From the NCBI RefSeq assembly GCF_964204645.1, contig NC_134032.1:4800916-4864915 (forward strand): DNA of 64,000 bases, given 5' to 3'. A program made the position numbers and the translations under genes. Of the stretch, positions 25,289 through 36,908 are shown one piece after another. Source of the stretch: Tubulanus polymorphus. Taxonomy: Eukaryota; Nemertea; Palaeonemertea; Tubulaniformes; Tubulanidae. Positions within the stretch are counted from its first letter, which is position 1. Each line of letters begins with the position of its first letter. The notes under the pieces were generated by a model. That model was not told the origin of the DNA. It worked only from the letters and a program-made list of their open reading frames with translations, and did no database searches.

Positions 25289-26396
25289 TATGTGAACTGA
25301 CTAACGTTTCTACACAGTGTTGATCGAACCTGTTATTGCGAACTTGCGAATAATGAACATTTGTGTTACTGATGGAATCGTAATTGGATACTTGTGAATA
25401 TATCGACATTTTTGACACTTGCGTGAACAATATCATCGAAACGAATAATGATTTGTGTAGTGATTAAATATATATATATATATATATATGGGAGGTGAGC
25501 CTAGCGCCCTCTCTTTATAGACCGTGAAGGTCTCAGTGATTCGAATGTTACAAGCTTGCATTTATCATTTGTGATTAACTCTTCAATTTATGCGATATGC
25601 GCTGACATTATTGTGATTAATATCAGAGGAGGTGAGCCTAGCGCCCTCTCTTAATTGACCGTGAAGGTCATATGTAATCGGAAATCTACTATTATCAGTT
25701 CGATGGTTACTTGGAAAATTAGAACTCTACGTACCCTATAAGTATACGAACTCATCCAGTTAATGGAATATGAAGTGAACGATTATTTTACATCAGTGAA
25801 CCAGACTCTAAGTTACTATTCAGCTGTTGCGTATAGACGAGAAGATAACCTTAAATATCTGGTTGTACCAAGATGCGGTTATCATATTATGCGAAGACTC
25901 GGTTAATTTACCTAGAACTTTAACGGAACTTTATCGGTTACGTACTTTTAATTACACGAAGTGATTCATTAAGATAAACATACAATTTAATATAGTTTGA
26001 TATAGTTGTATTTTGTTTTAAACGTGCAAAATTATTAAGTGAACTATCTTCATATTATAGTTGATAAACAGAAGTTAGGTTTAGTTACTTAATACTTTAA
26101 CTATTATAGAGAAGTTTAGTTGTAGTGAATTTGCTTAACGTTCGAGGTTTTAAGTCCTCTTTAATTAGTTTAATCATTAAAATAGTTAATTATATATTAG
26201 CTGAATATTTTATATAATTTTCTTTGAGAAACTAATTGTAACTTAACTCAGTCTAATCTAGGGATAAGTAGGATTGCTATAAACTTTTAGAGATTTTATT
26301 GATTGTTTCTGAATCTATTTTTGACTTGATTAGAGAATTTATTTAGATAACTTAGATTAATTTAATTTTGGAACAGTATTGTCCCAAGATGGGAAG
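25289..26396 (+). other. BEL 3' non-coding region
   Basis: No env-like ORF. It includes an (AT)n run at about 25466-25489, the two direct repeats at 25490-25671, and AT-rich sequence up to the polypurine tract GATGGGAAG before the LTR. Confidence 0.6.
25490..25671 (+). repeat. Direct repeat pair in BEL 3' region
   Basis: GGAGGTGAGCCTAGCGCCCT followed by CTCTT and GACCGTGAAGGTC occurs at 25490-25535 and 25626-25671. The second half is self-complementary (GACC..GGTC), so each could form a small RNA hairpin. Confidence 0.75.
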
Positions 26397-26586
26397 TGTA
26401 AGAAATGTTTGAAAATTAATAATGTTAAACTGTGTACTACACGGTAGCGCCATCTGCCGTCTAGTGTTCGAAATAAAGATGGAGAAATCCCACCAACAGA
26501 AAATATGATCGTCCGAGTGTGATGCTTTTTTAAAACCAATCGGAGAAGGGGAACTCGCTTATAAATACCAGCAAAAGAACAGTACA
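26397..26586 (+). repeat. BEL 3' LTR
   Basis: TGTAAG...GTACA, 190 bp, with about five substitutions from the 5' LTR. Followed by the CAAAC duplication. Confidence 0.93.
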
Positions 26587-26957
26587 CAAACACTTAACTT
26601 TACATAATATATTTGAGTACCTGTGATTTGCTGAAATGATAAACCAGTAACCCCTCGCACCCAAAAGCAATCCATGTGCTCTAACAACTGGAAGGAATTA
26701 ATTAGCATATATATAAACAAAAATATATATTTCAAAATTGATATTGTAAACTGTCAATTCAAAACATTTTTTCCTCCCATTATTGGAAATAAAAGAAACA
26801 ACACATGCGATATGTGCAAAAACTGCTTGCATTTAAAAATGAATAGACACTAGTAGAATAACCGACTATCATTGGCTCCTATTTTAGTTTCAGACTCGTG
26901 TGCATTTTATTCTCAGTGCACAGCGTCTCTTATGTTTGTTCATTTACTTTTTTTCAG

Positions 26958-27041
26958 CTACTTGAAGAATCAAACTCAGTTATAGATCTTTACAACTATT
27001 CGACGTATTCTTCGATTTCAGAGGTATGCATGGATTCTTAA
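26958..27041 (+). other. Possible EnSpm exon
   Basis: After a strong acceptor (TTTACTTTTTTTCAG) an open frame LLEESNSVIDLYNY... runs to a TAA at 27039-27041, with a potential donor (GAG|GTATGC) at 27023. It could be the last transposase exon or a leader exon of the SAMD3-like gene. The phase does not join cleanly to the 18902 donor, so the assignment is open. Confidence 0.35.
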
Positions 27042-29149
27042 ATTTTGTCTGCTCGGAAAAAAATTGCAACTTTAGATGACTGCCTTGTTCACATTATGAA
27101 CCTAGAACATGTCATAAATGTATCTGTGAAAATATGAATTATGTATAAATCTTCCAGATAATAATTGATATTCAGTGCTCAGTGGAGGAATCTATTTAAC
27201 CATTACCCATCTGTGGGCCTCAATTTGAGCTTGACTCAGTCACAGCAATTTTTAAGTGTCATATATAACAGTGACTCTCCTTTTGGCACTTTACCCCTTT
27301 GTCTCTCTATATTTATATATTATATTTCAAATTCAGAATGACTCATTATTGTCTAATGCTGACGTGAACAGATCCAGTTAAAAAATCGTTAAGTTTAAAG
27401 ACCGAAAGATCGGAGTGAAAGAGGGATCGTGTTATGATGATTTTGTTAGGAATGGTAAGTAACCGATTTTGCAAAAAGTGAATTTAGTAAATTCAAGTAA
27501 ATTTTACTTTTTGGCATTTATAAGAATTCTTCACTATCATAGATTAATTTGCGCATGTTTTTTTTCTTGCGTGATCAGAATATAGCTTTTAGTTCAGGGA
27601 ATCTTCAAATCCAGAGATTGTGTATAAGAATGTGATTCATGATGCAAAAATTCATAGGCCTAGCCACTCAATTCTTAATTTTCAGTATCTCTGAAACTGA
27701 TGATAGATGCTGATAAATTTAAGTTAACATATGATGGTATTGATGTTGATGAGGACATTTGGGATGAAATACCTCACAGATCTGAAATCAATGTTATTTA
27801 TGATACGAGTGGTAGGTATTATGCCCATTTTCTTGTTGTGTTGAGGTATACACATTCTGTCTGAGAGTGTAGGGATTCTGTATTTTGATGCTTATGTTTG
27901 AATTTTTTTCAGAATTCACATTTCTTTCACCAGTGCCAAGACAATCCAGTACACCTTGTTACCAATCTGATTGTGCTCAGCCGTTATCCAGAGCACAAAT
28001 CCCATCGTTAAGTTCTTCATCTTCCGTTTCTACCATTCCAGTTACCGCCAGCTCTTCTCAAAGTTACTTGCCTTCTGTACCTTTATTAGAAAATCGATTT
28101 CAAATTCCTTCACAAAAATTCCCTATCACATTAATTAAGGAGTTAGAAAGTGGCGCAAGATTAGATAGAGAAAACAAATCGTTAATGCTCAAAATAACTT
28201 ATGAGGAACTTAAGGCAATTAACGATAAACCCGGAACTACTGAGTTTCGTAAGGTAGCAGACATGTTGATCGATAAATACAGTCATTCATTTGAGTGTCG
28301 ACTTGGGGATCAACTGATTAACGACGGAAAATGGGCTATAATAACTGGATTCGAATCATACAGGGACCAGGAAACAAAATTAAACAAAAAACGTAAACCA
28401 TGTTCTGTTGAAGATAACAGGAATTTCAAATTGGGTAAAATCGACCTTGAATCACAAGTAAGTGATCACCCAAACCGGGAAATATTAGCTAAGATGTACA
28501 TTGAGGGACACAAACAATCGGATGAGATTCTTCCTTTAGTAGAGGACTGCTTTTCGGTTATCCGAGATGAAGTATTACGTGAGAAAGATGTGAAAAAACA
28601 TCTTGAAAGATGGCCACATGTTTTCAAAGAAATTGTGTACTTCCTTTAGTTCTGCGAATATATCACTCATGTGGACTTTGACACAGTAAAAGTTCATCTA
28701 CAGCAGAGACTCGACCTTTTAGTGAATTATGTGGAATCCAAATACAAGAAGAAGCTAACATCAAAACCTGCAGATGATTGTTTCAAAGTATTGACAGACT
28801 ATTTCAAAGAAGACGCTGGGAATGTTGAAATAAAACATAACGAAGAGCAGGAACCAGATATGGCAGCATACCCACCTGTGCCTCTCATCATCGTTTTCGG
28901 TAAGTGTCAGTGTAAAAGTGAATAATTGTATCTGAATAGACCATTCTTCGATGTCTGTTTACTCTTCTTGTGATAATCTACATTCATTTTTAAGGGTTTT
29001 GTGAGGAGATAGAAATTGAATTAATTAGATTGGTCTGCTCTAGATGCTAATAATCAATGTTTTCTTTCCTTACGATAATGCCCTTACTTTTAACGGTTTT
29101 TTCTACGGCTACTGTCATTCCTTCTGAAACAAGTTTTTCGTTTTAACAT

Positions 29150-29240
29150 GGTCTTTACCGTTTTAACGCCCTGTTAAAACCAGTTTTTCAATTAAAACCT
29201 AATTTGAAAACTGGTCTTAACGATGCAGTTAAACGAACTA
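29150..29240. repeat. Inverted repeat in last intron
   Basis: GTTAAAACCAGTTTTT and AAAACTGGTCTTAAC form arms around a short AT-rich loop, within the intron before the last SAMD3-like exon. Confidence 0.55.
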
Positions 29241-29328
29241 CTTGTTTTAACGTAGTTAAAATGAAAAAAATGTTGGTGGAAATCGAATGTCATTTTTTCT
29301 TTTATTTTTTGAAGTGTCCCCAATCAGC

Positions 29329-29531
29329 CAGTGTTCTCCATGTGCTGGAATTTCAAAGGTGCTGCATTCATTGTTAAGTGAAGTAGCAAGACTCGATCCC
29401 CCAAAAATACAAACGCTAAAGCTTAATTTTGAATTAATATTTCTTCAATCATCACATTAGCACAATGATAGAGGGGTGGATGTAAAATAAAAAATTGGCC
29501 ACCCCTCTGAAACCAGTTTTGGAGAACACTG
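29329..29531. mobile_element. Short MITE with CAGTGTTCTCCA ends
   Basis: Perfect 12-bp inverted ends, CAGTGTTCTCCA and TGGAGAACACTG, bound about 203 bp of non-coding sequence. The ends look hAT-like, but I see no clear 8-bp target duplication. Confidence 0.65.
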
Positions 29532-29838
29532 AGCACTTAAATCTGATTTCAGTGAATTCTACTTTTTAATCTTTTGTTTTTCAGCAAATGTCGATGCAAC
29601 TCAATATGTTATAACAATGGATGGAGTTGTTCTCTTCAAAGTCAGCGATCGGCTGTTGGCCTTAGAGTTGTTGTTTGCAACATATTTTGTGTTCCACAAA
29701 AGATATCCTAAAACTGCTGAAAATACGCTTGAATTCTTTCAGAGATTTCTGATCAAGTTTGACCCACCGGGCCGTGCAAAACCCAAAGCTGTTAAATTAG
29801 CCGACAATTTGGGAAAATTTCTTATTCAGCAATATTGA

Positions 29839-30884
29839 TAAACAGTATTTGATTGTGTTAAATGATATTATTTACAATCCTGTATACGGTATTATGGCCA
29901 TCTAATCACATGTGATAGTATATATTGCTTTGGATCGTATACTAGATAGTAAATAATATTTAGCGCTGATTTTGAAGTTCCAAGACTTTCGAGGCAACCA
30001 ATTGATGGATTATATGTTCTTAGTGTCATTCTAATGACTACGTTATGTGTTAGGACTACTGGCTAAGAATTAAGCCTAGTTTGCATATCACATCATGACC
30101 TGTCAACGTGGCATTTAGATGTTATGTTTTTAGTTTGGGAAGTGAGCCTAATTTGTATGAAATTTATTTTTTCATTCTGTAATTACTATGTGTTATGATG
30201 TTAAATCAGTGCACTTTTTAAAGTTTTACTTAATTATTATTTTCTACAGCATTTTTTATGGTACAAGGCTATTCTTAGAGAGTGCTATGAGTCCATGTAG
30301 TTAAGTTATACATGTACATGTAATTTTGTACCAAGGGTTTTATCATTTAATCGTAAATGTATCCGTAATTAATTTTCTAGTTTCATTCAATTTTCAGAGA
30401 ATAATCGGTCTCATGTAGCATAGTTATAATTCTTTTTATGGAATGTCATCCCTAACCTTTGTAAAGCCAAGCAAATCAGGGATGATAATACGTATTACCT
30501 CACTTATGATTGATATTCTGAGATATTCTTAGATCTTATCATCAATGAAATTACGCTCATCCAGTTTAAGGTGTGACTAACCTTTACATATAGAATACTA
30601 CCTTGTGAAACTGTGTTAGTTGGAATGGAATGGGGTCCCACATTTTAAACGTAAATCGCCATACAGTTGTATTTCTTTATTTTTCCATGATCTGGTCAAT
30701 TAGTGGACGTAGCAAATACATCATAATTTGAAAAAACGTACTTTTCCTATATACATTATATTATATGCGATAATGATATTCTTTTTGTTAATCAGTTTTG
30801 TTAATCAGTTTAGTTTAAATCGTTAAAAATACATTCCAGTTTGTAATAAAAATTGAATACTGACTTATTTATGAAGGATTTAGG
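29839..30884. other. EnSpm 3' non-coding region
   Basis: AT-rich sequence downstream of the SAMD3-like stop. No gene recognised. Confidence 0.5.
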
Positions 30885-31311
30885 AGGCAAAATTGAGGAC
30901 GCGGAAGTGTGCGTTTTTATACGGATGACCAATATGGTTGCCGTAGAAAAACGGATTCTGCCGTAATTTATCGCCAGGTTTTCTGTTTCGAGATGGCTGC
31001 CCACGCCGTATATTAACGGGTCCGATCGTCATTCGACGGAATATTGTCGGAGAAAACAGGAAAAATCGCCGTCATCAAACGGTTGCTACCGTTTTAAAAT
31101 GGATTTCTGTCGCTATTTATCGGTTAGTATACCGTCTTAAGACGTCTGCACGACCTTTTTAAACGGTCAAAGTGCCCGTTATTTGTCCGAAATCTGCCGT
31201 CTTAAAACAGTGAGGGATACCGCATAAAAACGGAACTAAAACGGTAGAATTTCCGTGTTACATTGCTGCATAGATTTTCACCGTTATTATACGGAAATAT
31301 TTTTTACAGTG
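30885..31311 (-). repeat. EnSpm right subterminal region
   Basis: Dense short words such as AACGGT, CCGTTTTT, TACGG and CCGTCTTAA in both orientations end in the TTTTTTACAGTG terminus. Confidence 0.7.
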
Positions 31312-31795
31312 TAGGAAATCTTTACCAGGGGATCTTTTTTGAACGGATGAAGGTATTTTGAAGGAAATATTCTGGGGGATTTTTAATGGTCATATCTAGC
31401 TACGGTAGATACTTTTCTCATTGGTTATTATTTATCCCATAGAGCAAACATTGGAACCTAATGTTATTGAACATATAGCTCCCGGCCCTCCCTGCATTTA
31501 TACATCGAGAAATCCAACTCGATTATGATAGGCTTTTTATCATGGTGTAATATAACTTGTGCAACATGACGTCACTGAGTCATTACGTTAATTGTGAGGT
31601 GTTTATACATAATAGTTTCATGAGGAATTCATATGGTGGGATCATAATCGGGAAAGATCTGCCTTAAACACTTTATCGCCTTAGGGAGTTTGAGCTTCTC
31701 GATAAAATTCCCCAAAAATAATTCAAAATCACCCTATCCACTATCTGAAGGCCATTCAAAGCAATATATTTGGTCAATTCTTTTTGAATTAGAAA
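31312..31795 (-). repeat. Interspersed repeat, copy B (second part)
   Basis: Reverse-complement match to 1647-2340 of copy A, including AGCAAACATT.GAACCTAATGTTATTGA, the ATACATCGAGAAATCCAAC block and GTGAGGTGTTTATACATAATAG. It continues copy B after the EnSpm insertion. Confidence 0.75.
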
Positions 31796-34456
31796 TGATG
31801 GATTATCAAACAACTATGAACTCTCACAACGCCACATGTCTTTGATAATCTACAGTGAAAACCTGGAATTAAATGAAATAAATCTTAAAATTCCGATTTG
31901 AACCCAACGTAGGCCCTCTCTCTACTTGTAGGCCTAAGATCTTGAAAAAGGATAAATAATGTTATGATGAAAGAGGCATAATGGTTCGGAAAAAATTGAA
32001 TTCAATATGGCTCTTGGCCCGGCAAAGTTTGCTTTTGAAATATCCTTTTGATTAGGCCTAGTTACACATTTTAAAAGCAGATTTCATTTTGCATCAAACT
32101 AAAAGCGGCTTTGTTGAGGAAAAGATTCGTTTGAGTCGTAAAATTTATAGCCTTGAACCAATTTCTTCGTCAAAGCGTGATGCACAATTTTGACTAGGTC
32201 TTATTTCCACGTGGTAGTGGACAGAAAATTTGAATAGGCCTAAATAATAGAATAATCTTTCTTAGGTTTCATGATAAAGATGCAGCATTAACATAGATTA
32301 ATGCTTATCTTTTACAATTAGGCTTATGTTTCAAAGGAAAACGCCCACAGTTGGTCGAACAGGGGTTAGGCATTGATGGTAGAGGGGCTGTGTGTGTGAA
32401 ACAGAGAGATAAAAATGCACGGGAACGAGTTTGTCGAGTGGAGCTTATTATTCCATCAGGGATAGTGATTAGTGTACTATAGTCATGTTATATATCAAAA
32501 TGTTCCTTATTAGTTCCGCTGCATCGCTAAAAACAAATTGAGATAGGTTTCCCTGCATTTTCTTACATATTACATCACTTACAACGATAAACGTCCGTCG
32601 CCGACTGAAAAATTCGCCACCGCACCAATTCAAATTGGATCGGAAACCCTCCAGCGATGCACTCTATGATCTTTAGAACCTGTCTTTGCTGACTGGGAAT
32701 AAGATATTTCTCAGCGCGAAGGGGGCGGGGCGCAGCGTCACCAGATCCCGCTCCGCGAGGAAGCTAGATTTTCAAAGAAATGAGTGCACGCGACGGCCGT
32801 GACCACTTGTTAGTGACGTCATCAAGAATGATGGCTCCGAGGATCGCCACATCACAGGTTACTGTGAATAAATGGGATTCGACCATTCAAAAGTTCAAAA
32901 TGTACTTTCTTGTTTTGTAAAACAAATTTATTCATGTCGTTATATAAAGCATTTTGTTTGAAACATTCTTTAATAATGTTTGTTGAGTTTAAAGCCAATT
33001 GTCGTTGTGTAATTCGATACTGGTCACTGACATCAAAGTTTTAGTTTCTGTTCACATCACTCCATTAGTTTAAAAAGAGAGCACATATTTCGATATTGTT
33101 AAATAATTAACTACATTTTTTTCTGTCACACGTTGATTTTTACCCATCACCTATAAAATTCAAATGTACGTGATGTATTTTGTAAGGTATGTAAGCTTGT
33201 TCTTAAAAATACACTATGAATTTTCAATTTGTACTGACCATAATAGTTTATTTTTCGTAAATAAAATTTATATTTTAATTAAATAATTTCAAAATCTTTT
33301 CTATGCCCTCTGCAACAGAAAGTTACTAAGGACTATTACATATTCAGATGTACGTTGATAATTTATTTCAATCCTCCCTTCAAATAATTATATGAACATT
33401 ATTTCTGAAGATGCAGGTGGCGCACAATCATAATACATACAACTCATCAAGCTGACGAGTCTTTTCCGTAACCAATGTTACAGACGGGTAACCAATCTAC
33501 TCGACTCCGCGGACAATAAACGACCCGAGTAACCCCCAATTTGACTATAACTATAAATTACGTTATGTTAAGCCGCATTGGTGTGACTTGACACGTCAAA
33601 TGCGTAACCCGTATTGATATATTTCTATTATCCACTTTTCAAACTATGAATAGCACGCCTGCTCAGAAAACCCGTTATCGCTGCTTTGCAGCTATATTTA
33701 TTACTTTTTTTCCCTTTTCCACATAGTTTTTGTTTAAAGTGTAAAGGCTTCCTTACCTTACTGCTGTCGCCGATACAATCCGTATGATATCCTTCAGCTC
33801 ACTTCAATCTCCAGATACTGCGTGGGAATTTTGATAAATCCACGTTATAAAGGCACCGTCGAGCCGTAAACATCGGAAATTTGGCTCCGTTCAATTAGTA
33901 GCCATGTTGTGTTTTCTTTCCGATATTTCTCTCTTCTTTTCGAGGAAGAGCTATCAAATTATTCCCTCTCTTCTCCACAATCAATTTCAAAGTCAATTTT
34001 ATGAATTTATTGCTCAGCGGGTCCGAGTCCAATAGTTTACGAGTCCGGCGTTCGCGTGTCTGACAGGTTTACGGGCATTTGTTTGTTACCTCTTTAATAT
34101 TTTTGATTTCTTGTTATTCCGGTTATTTTATTTAAGTATATTGCTGATCAGTTCATGTAACCAAAGCGTCAATTAACAGATTTTGAATTGATCAAGTTTA
34201 AATCAAGATCGTTGAGTTGCGGAAGGCTACTAGAATTACGTTCGTCTCAGAGAGAAAACAAACGACAGAAAAGTATCAGGTGATTATCGATAGCCTACTA
34301 CGGTACACACAGTTGACAAACAGTGTTAGGCCTGTGCTGGTTGGTGCGTACTGGGACTAAATATACTGGTTGGTCAGTTGGTTCGGTTGTGAATTGTGGA
34401 AGTTAAGAAAGCCTACCGCAGTACCGGTTTTTATTTGTCTATAGGCCTATTATATA
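31796..34456. other. No gene recognised
   Basis: Includes a GC-richer patch at about 32700-32830 (GAAGGGGGCGGGGCGCAGCG), but no ORF, RNA gene or repeat that I can support. Confidence 0.4.
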
Positions 34457-34676
34457 GTAGCCAATACCATTTTTAGTACGTAGTTGTTACTCGTACGTGA
34501 CTGTATGGTGATCTCCACAGGTTAACCGTACGTGAGTTCCCTAATAACGCCGTACGTGAGTTCTTAGTAGCCAATACCATTTTTAAGTATGAAGTTGTTA
34601 CCCGTACGTGACTGTACGGTAATATCCACAGGTTAACCGTACGTGACTTCCCTAAAAACGCCGTACTGAGTTCCTA
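34457..34676. repeat. Tandem duplication of about 109 bp
   Basis: AGTAGCCAATACCATTTTTA...GTTAACCGTACGTGA.TTCCCTAA.AACGCCGTAC is present twice, starting at 34457 and 34566. A partial inverted copy (ACCTGT...TTACCGTACAGTCACGTAC) is near 34878-34915. Confidence 0.75.
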
Positions 34677-34763
34677 TAATCTGCAAACGCGCATGCGTGA
34701 AAGAATAGAGTTCGGGTTAGGTGAGGCTAGGCTATTCGTAAATCAAATTTCATCCACCCTGCA

Positions 34764-34846
34764 GGTACGTTCTGTGGCACAGTGGGTAAATCACTGGACT
34801 ACAACTGGATTTTTTTTCGTTTGGTTTCGAATCCCAATATTGCAAG
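34764..34846 (+). repeat. tRNA-like SINE head or tRNA pseudogene
   Basis: TGGCACAGTGGGTAAATCAC resembles box A and GGTTTCGAATCCC resembles box B, about 50 bp apart, with a poly-T stretch between. A clover-leaf is not complete, so it is not a functional tRNA. Confidence 0.45.
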
Positions 34847-34849
34847 TCT

Positions 34850-36866
34850 GAGCGTCAACATACTCACATACGGCTAACCTGTAGAAATTACCGTACAGTC
34901 ACGTACAGGTAACAACAGCGTTTTAAGTGAGTACGACAAGCCTACCATGTCTATGTACTACAAACACAACTTTTTCCCTCTCGACGGCCCTACAGTGTTG
35001 TTACTATAACTGGTGCAATTATAACATGGATAGGATTTGGTCAGGACTAGCCTAAAGTCTAATTCAGTCTATGTACTAATTCACTCGATAGGCCTATTTT
35101 TAAAACAATACAGTGAAATATTCACACGCAGAAAGGTTAATTGATTTGAGCCATGTGATTAAATTTGGCCAGGCCTTCTCTGACCTGCTGACATTAATAG
35201 TCAAACCAAAACGTTCATGTGGTCACGGCTTGTTTACCAGAAATCATTGTAGGCCTGTACAATTTGCTGTTCGTAGGTTTGGTATACCGATTTCTCCATT
35301 CTTGACTGATAAGTGTACAGTATAGCGTACGCATTATACAATTGTTCCAATGGGAATAGGGCCTATTGATTGGGCTTATTATTTCCTGCTTTAGAATACT
35401 GAAATAAGCCCAACGTTCATTCAAATATCCAACATCGGTGAAAGTTTGATTACTGTATACATGTACTGTAGGTTTTCATGTTGTATGAATATTTTGCAGT
35501 TCAAATGGGTATGATGCTGATTCGAATGTCAAACGCATGAAGTTAGATGGTCAAGGACAGTCAACACCAATATATCTCTCATCGCTCGATGTTGCACCAT
35601 AGAAGATCTGATTCTTTCGACTCAAGGAAAGTTATTCAACACGATCGACATAACACTGGAATAGGTTTGCAGTAACTAACGGTTCATTTCATTTAGTCAT
35701 ATGTACATTTTAGCCAATTTGGATTTGATTGTAATTGAAACTCTGGAACTGTTAACAAAAGACAAGTTGAAAAAAAAAGTTATGCTTGATTCTCATGTTC
35801 AAATTTAATTCAAATTCAAATTTATTTTATTACATTATATTTACAAAGCATATCATTGGTTCATACAGTAATAATAATTAGGACAGAACAAATATTATTA
35901 CAGAATTTCCAAAAAGGCAATGAATTTCTATAACTAAATGAACATTATTTTTCTAATAACTCAGATCAAGAGTGACTCTCCCGTTTATTAGGAAACACAC
36001 GCAACTAGTGGAATAGGTTTGATTTACACACATGTTGCAGGTTCCAATTGTTTATCACTATAGAATTTGTAATTCATAAAAGCCAAAATCAACATCAGCC
36101 GGAAACCCAGACTAGATCAATTCATAATTTATTGATTGAATCTACACTACAATATATGTATTTATTCAATTATTTCAATAAAAACATTAACTTCTTTAAT
36201 CTATTCTAAATCATAATACGTTCTTATCTGTAAATTCACTCAATCTATCGACTCATCAGGTGCTTCAAATGAGTTCTTAATAGGACAGATCCATTTTTAA
36301 GCATGGTGATAATACAGTATCATGATGTTTGAATGCCAAAATATATGCCTGGTCAAATGAATTAATATTTGTTGATTGTACGTCCGCGTATGTTCGGTTT
36401 CAAAGCTGAATCATATTTGACGTTTACACAGTGGTAGCATAATAGGTTCGAATCTGTCAATGCATTTTATTCTATGTATCGATATTTCAATTTAATATAA
36501 TTCCCATCTTTCTGAATGGTTTTTCAGAAAACTCGTGATCGCTGCTTAGCAGCTATATTTATGTTTTATAATTCATATTTAATTGAGGCCATGGCTCGAA
36601 GGGTTATAAATAGGTTATGTAATTGTGATTTTCCTCACTGTTTCCTAAGCTTAATATTAAGTTGTATTAATATTGAGTTGTTTCCCACATTTTGTAACGG
36701 TGTGATACACGCACATAATTAACATACAAGTCCCCGTTTGTACATCTCAATGAAACCCGTTTCGTGGATGAATTACTTTTGATACGATCATCCAGGAAGA
36801 AAGCGACTAAATATTTGGATGGATATATGAAAGCTGGGGGTACTGGAGTGTGTAATGGGTAGTGTA
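34850..36866. other. No gene recognised
   Basis: AT-rich sequence. A short word (GATCGCTGCTTAGCAGCTATATTTAT) near 36537 recurs near 33679, but nothing larger is supported. Confidence 0.4.
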
Positions 36867-36867
36867 G

Positions 36868-36908
36868 TGTGATCTGTGTGCATTTTGGTGGCCAGCACAC
36901 AGATCACA
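36868..36908. repeat. Hairpin, 14-bp stem
   Basis: TGTGATCTGTGTGC and GCACACAGATCACA are exact complements separated by 13 bases. No T-run follows; function unknown. Confidence 0.7.

Larger units (their letters stand above)
19456..26586 (+). mobile_element. BEL/Pao LTR retrotransposon
   Basis: A complete element with two 190-bp LTRs, a tRNA primer-binding site, a gag-pol region and a GGGAAG polypurine end just before the 3' LTR. The host duplication CAAAC lies at 19451-19455 and 26587-26591. The LTRs differ at about five positions (roughly 2.6%), so insertion is fairly recent. It sits between the two EnSpm genes, in the same orientation as them. Pol is broken by several stops and frameshifts. 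Confidence 0.93.
27686..29838 (+). pseudogene. EnSpm SAMD3-like second protein
   Basis: Three exons are supported by phase-1 GT-AG junctions: 27686-27811, 27913-28899 and 29585-29838 (stop TGA). Exon 1 resembles a small ubiquitin/PB1-like fold (KFKLTYDGIDVDEDIWDEI). Exon 2 is Ser/Pro-rich, then helical, with FRKVADMLIDKY, FKLGKIDLESQ and RWPHVFKEI. Exon 3 has the family tail (VLFKVSDRLLALELLF..YFVFHKRYPKTAENTLEFFQRFL). Such proteins are annotated in animals as SAMD3-like or uncharacterised. Here it lies downstream of the transposase within the same termini, which suggests the second transposon protein (a TnpA-like DNA-binding role is inference). One in-frame TAG lies at 28647-28649. The true first exon is not fixed; ATGATGATTTTG...|GTAAGT at 27434-27454 is a candidate but out of phase. 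Confidence 0.65.
14234..31311 (+). mobile_element. EnSpm/CACTA-type DNA transposon
   Basis: Ends are CACTGTAAAAAA at the left and TTTTTTACAGTG at the right, flanked by a TA dinucleotide on both sides (14232-14233 and 31312-31313). Subterminal regions (14240-14570 and 30885-31300) are rich in short ACGG/CCGT motifs, as is usual for CACTA elements. The flanks are the two halves of one older repeat, which confirms the boundaries. The element spans 17.1 kb, of which 7.1 kb is a nested BEL element. It encodes a Tnp2-like transposase and a SAMD3-like protein, both with internal stops, so this copy is probably not autonomous. Confidence 0.8.

Noticed and set aside
32690-32780. GC-rich patch considered as an snRNA or promoter island
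   Set aside because: No box elements, Sm site or downstream gene could be identified.
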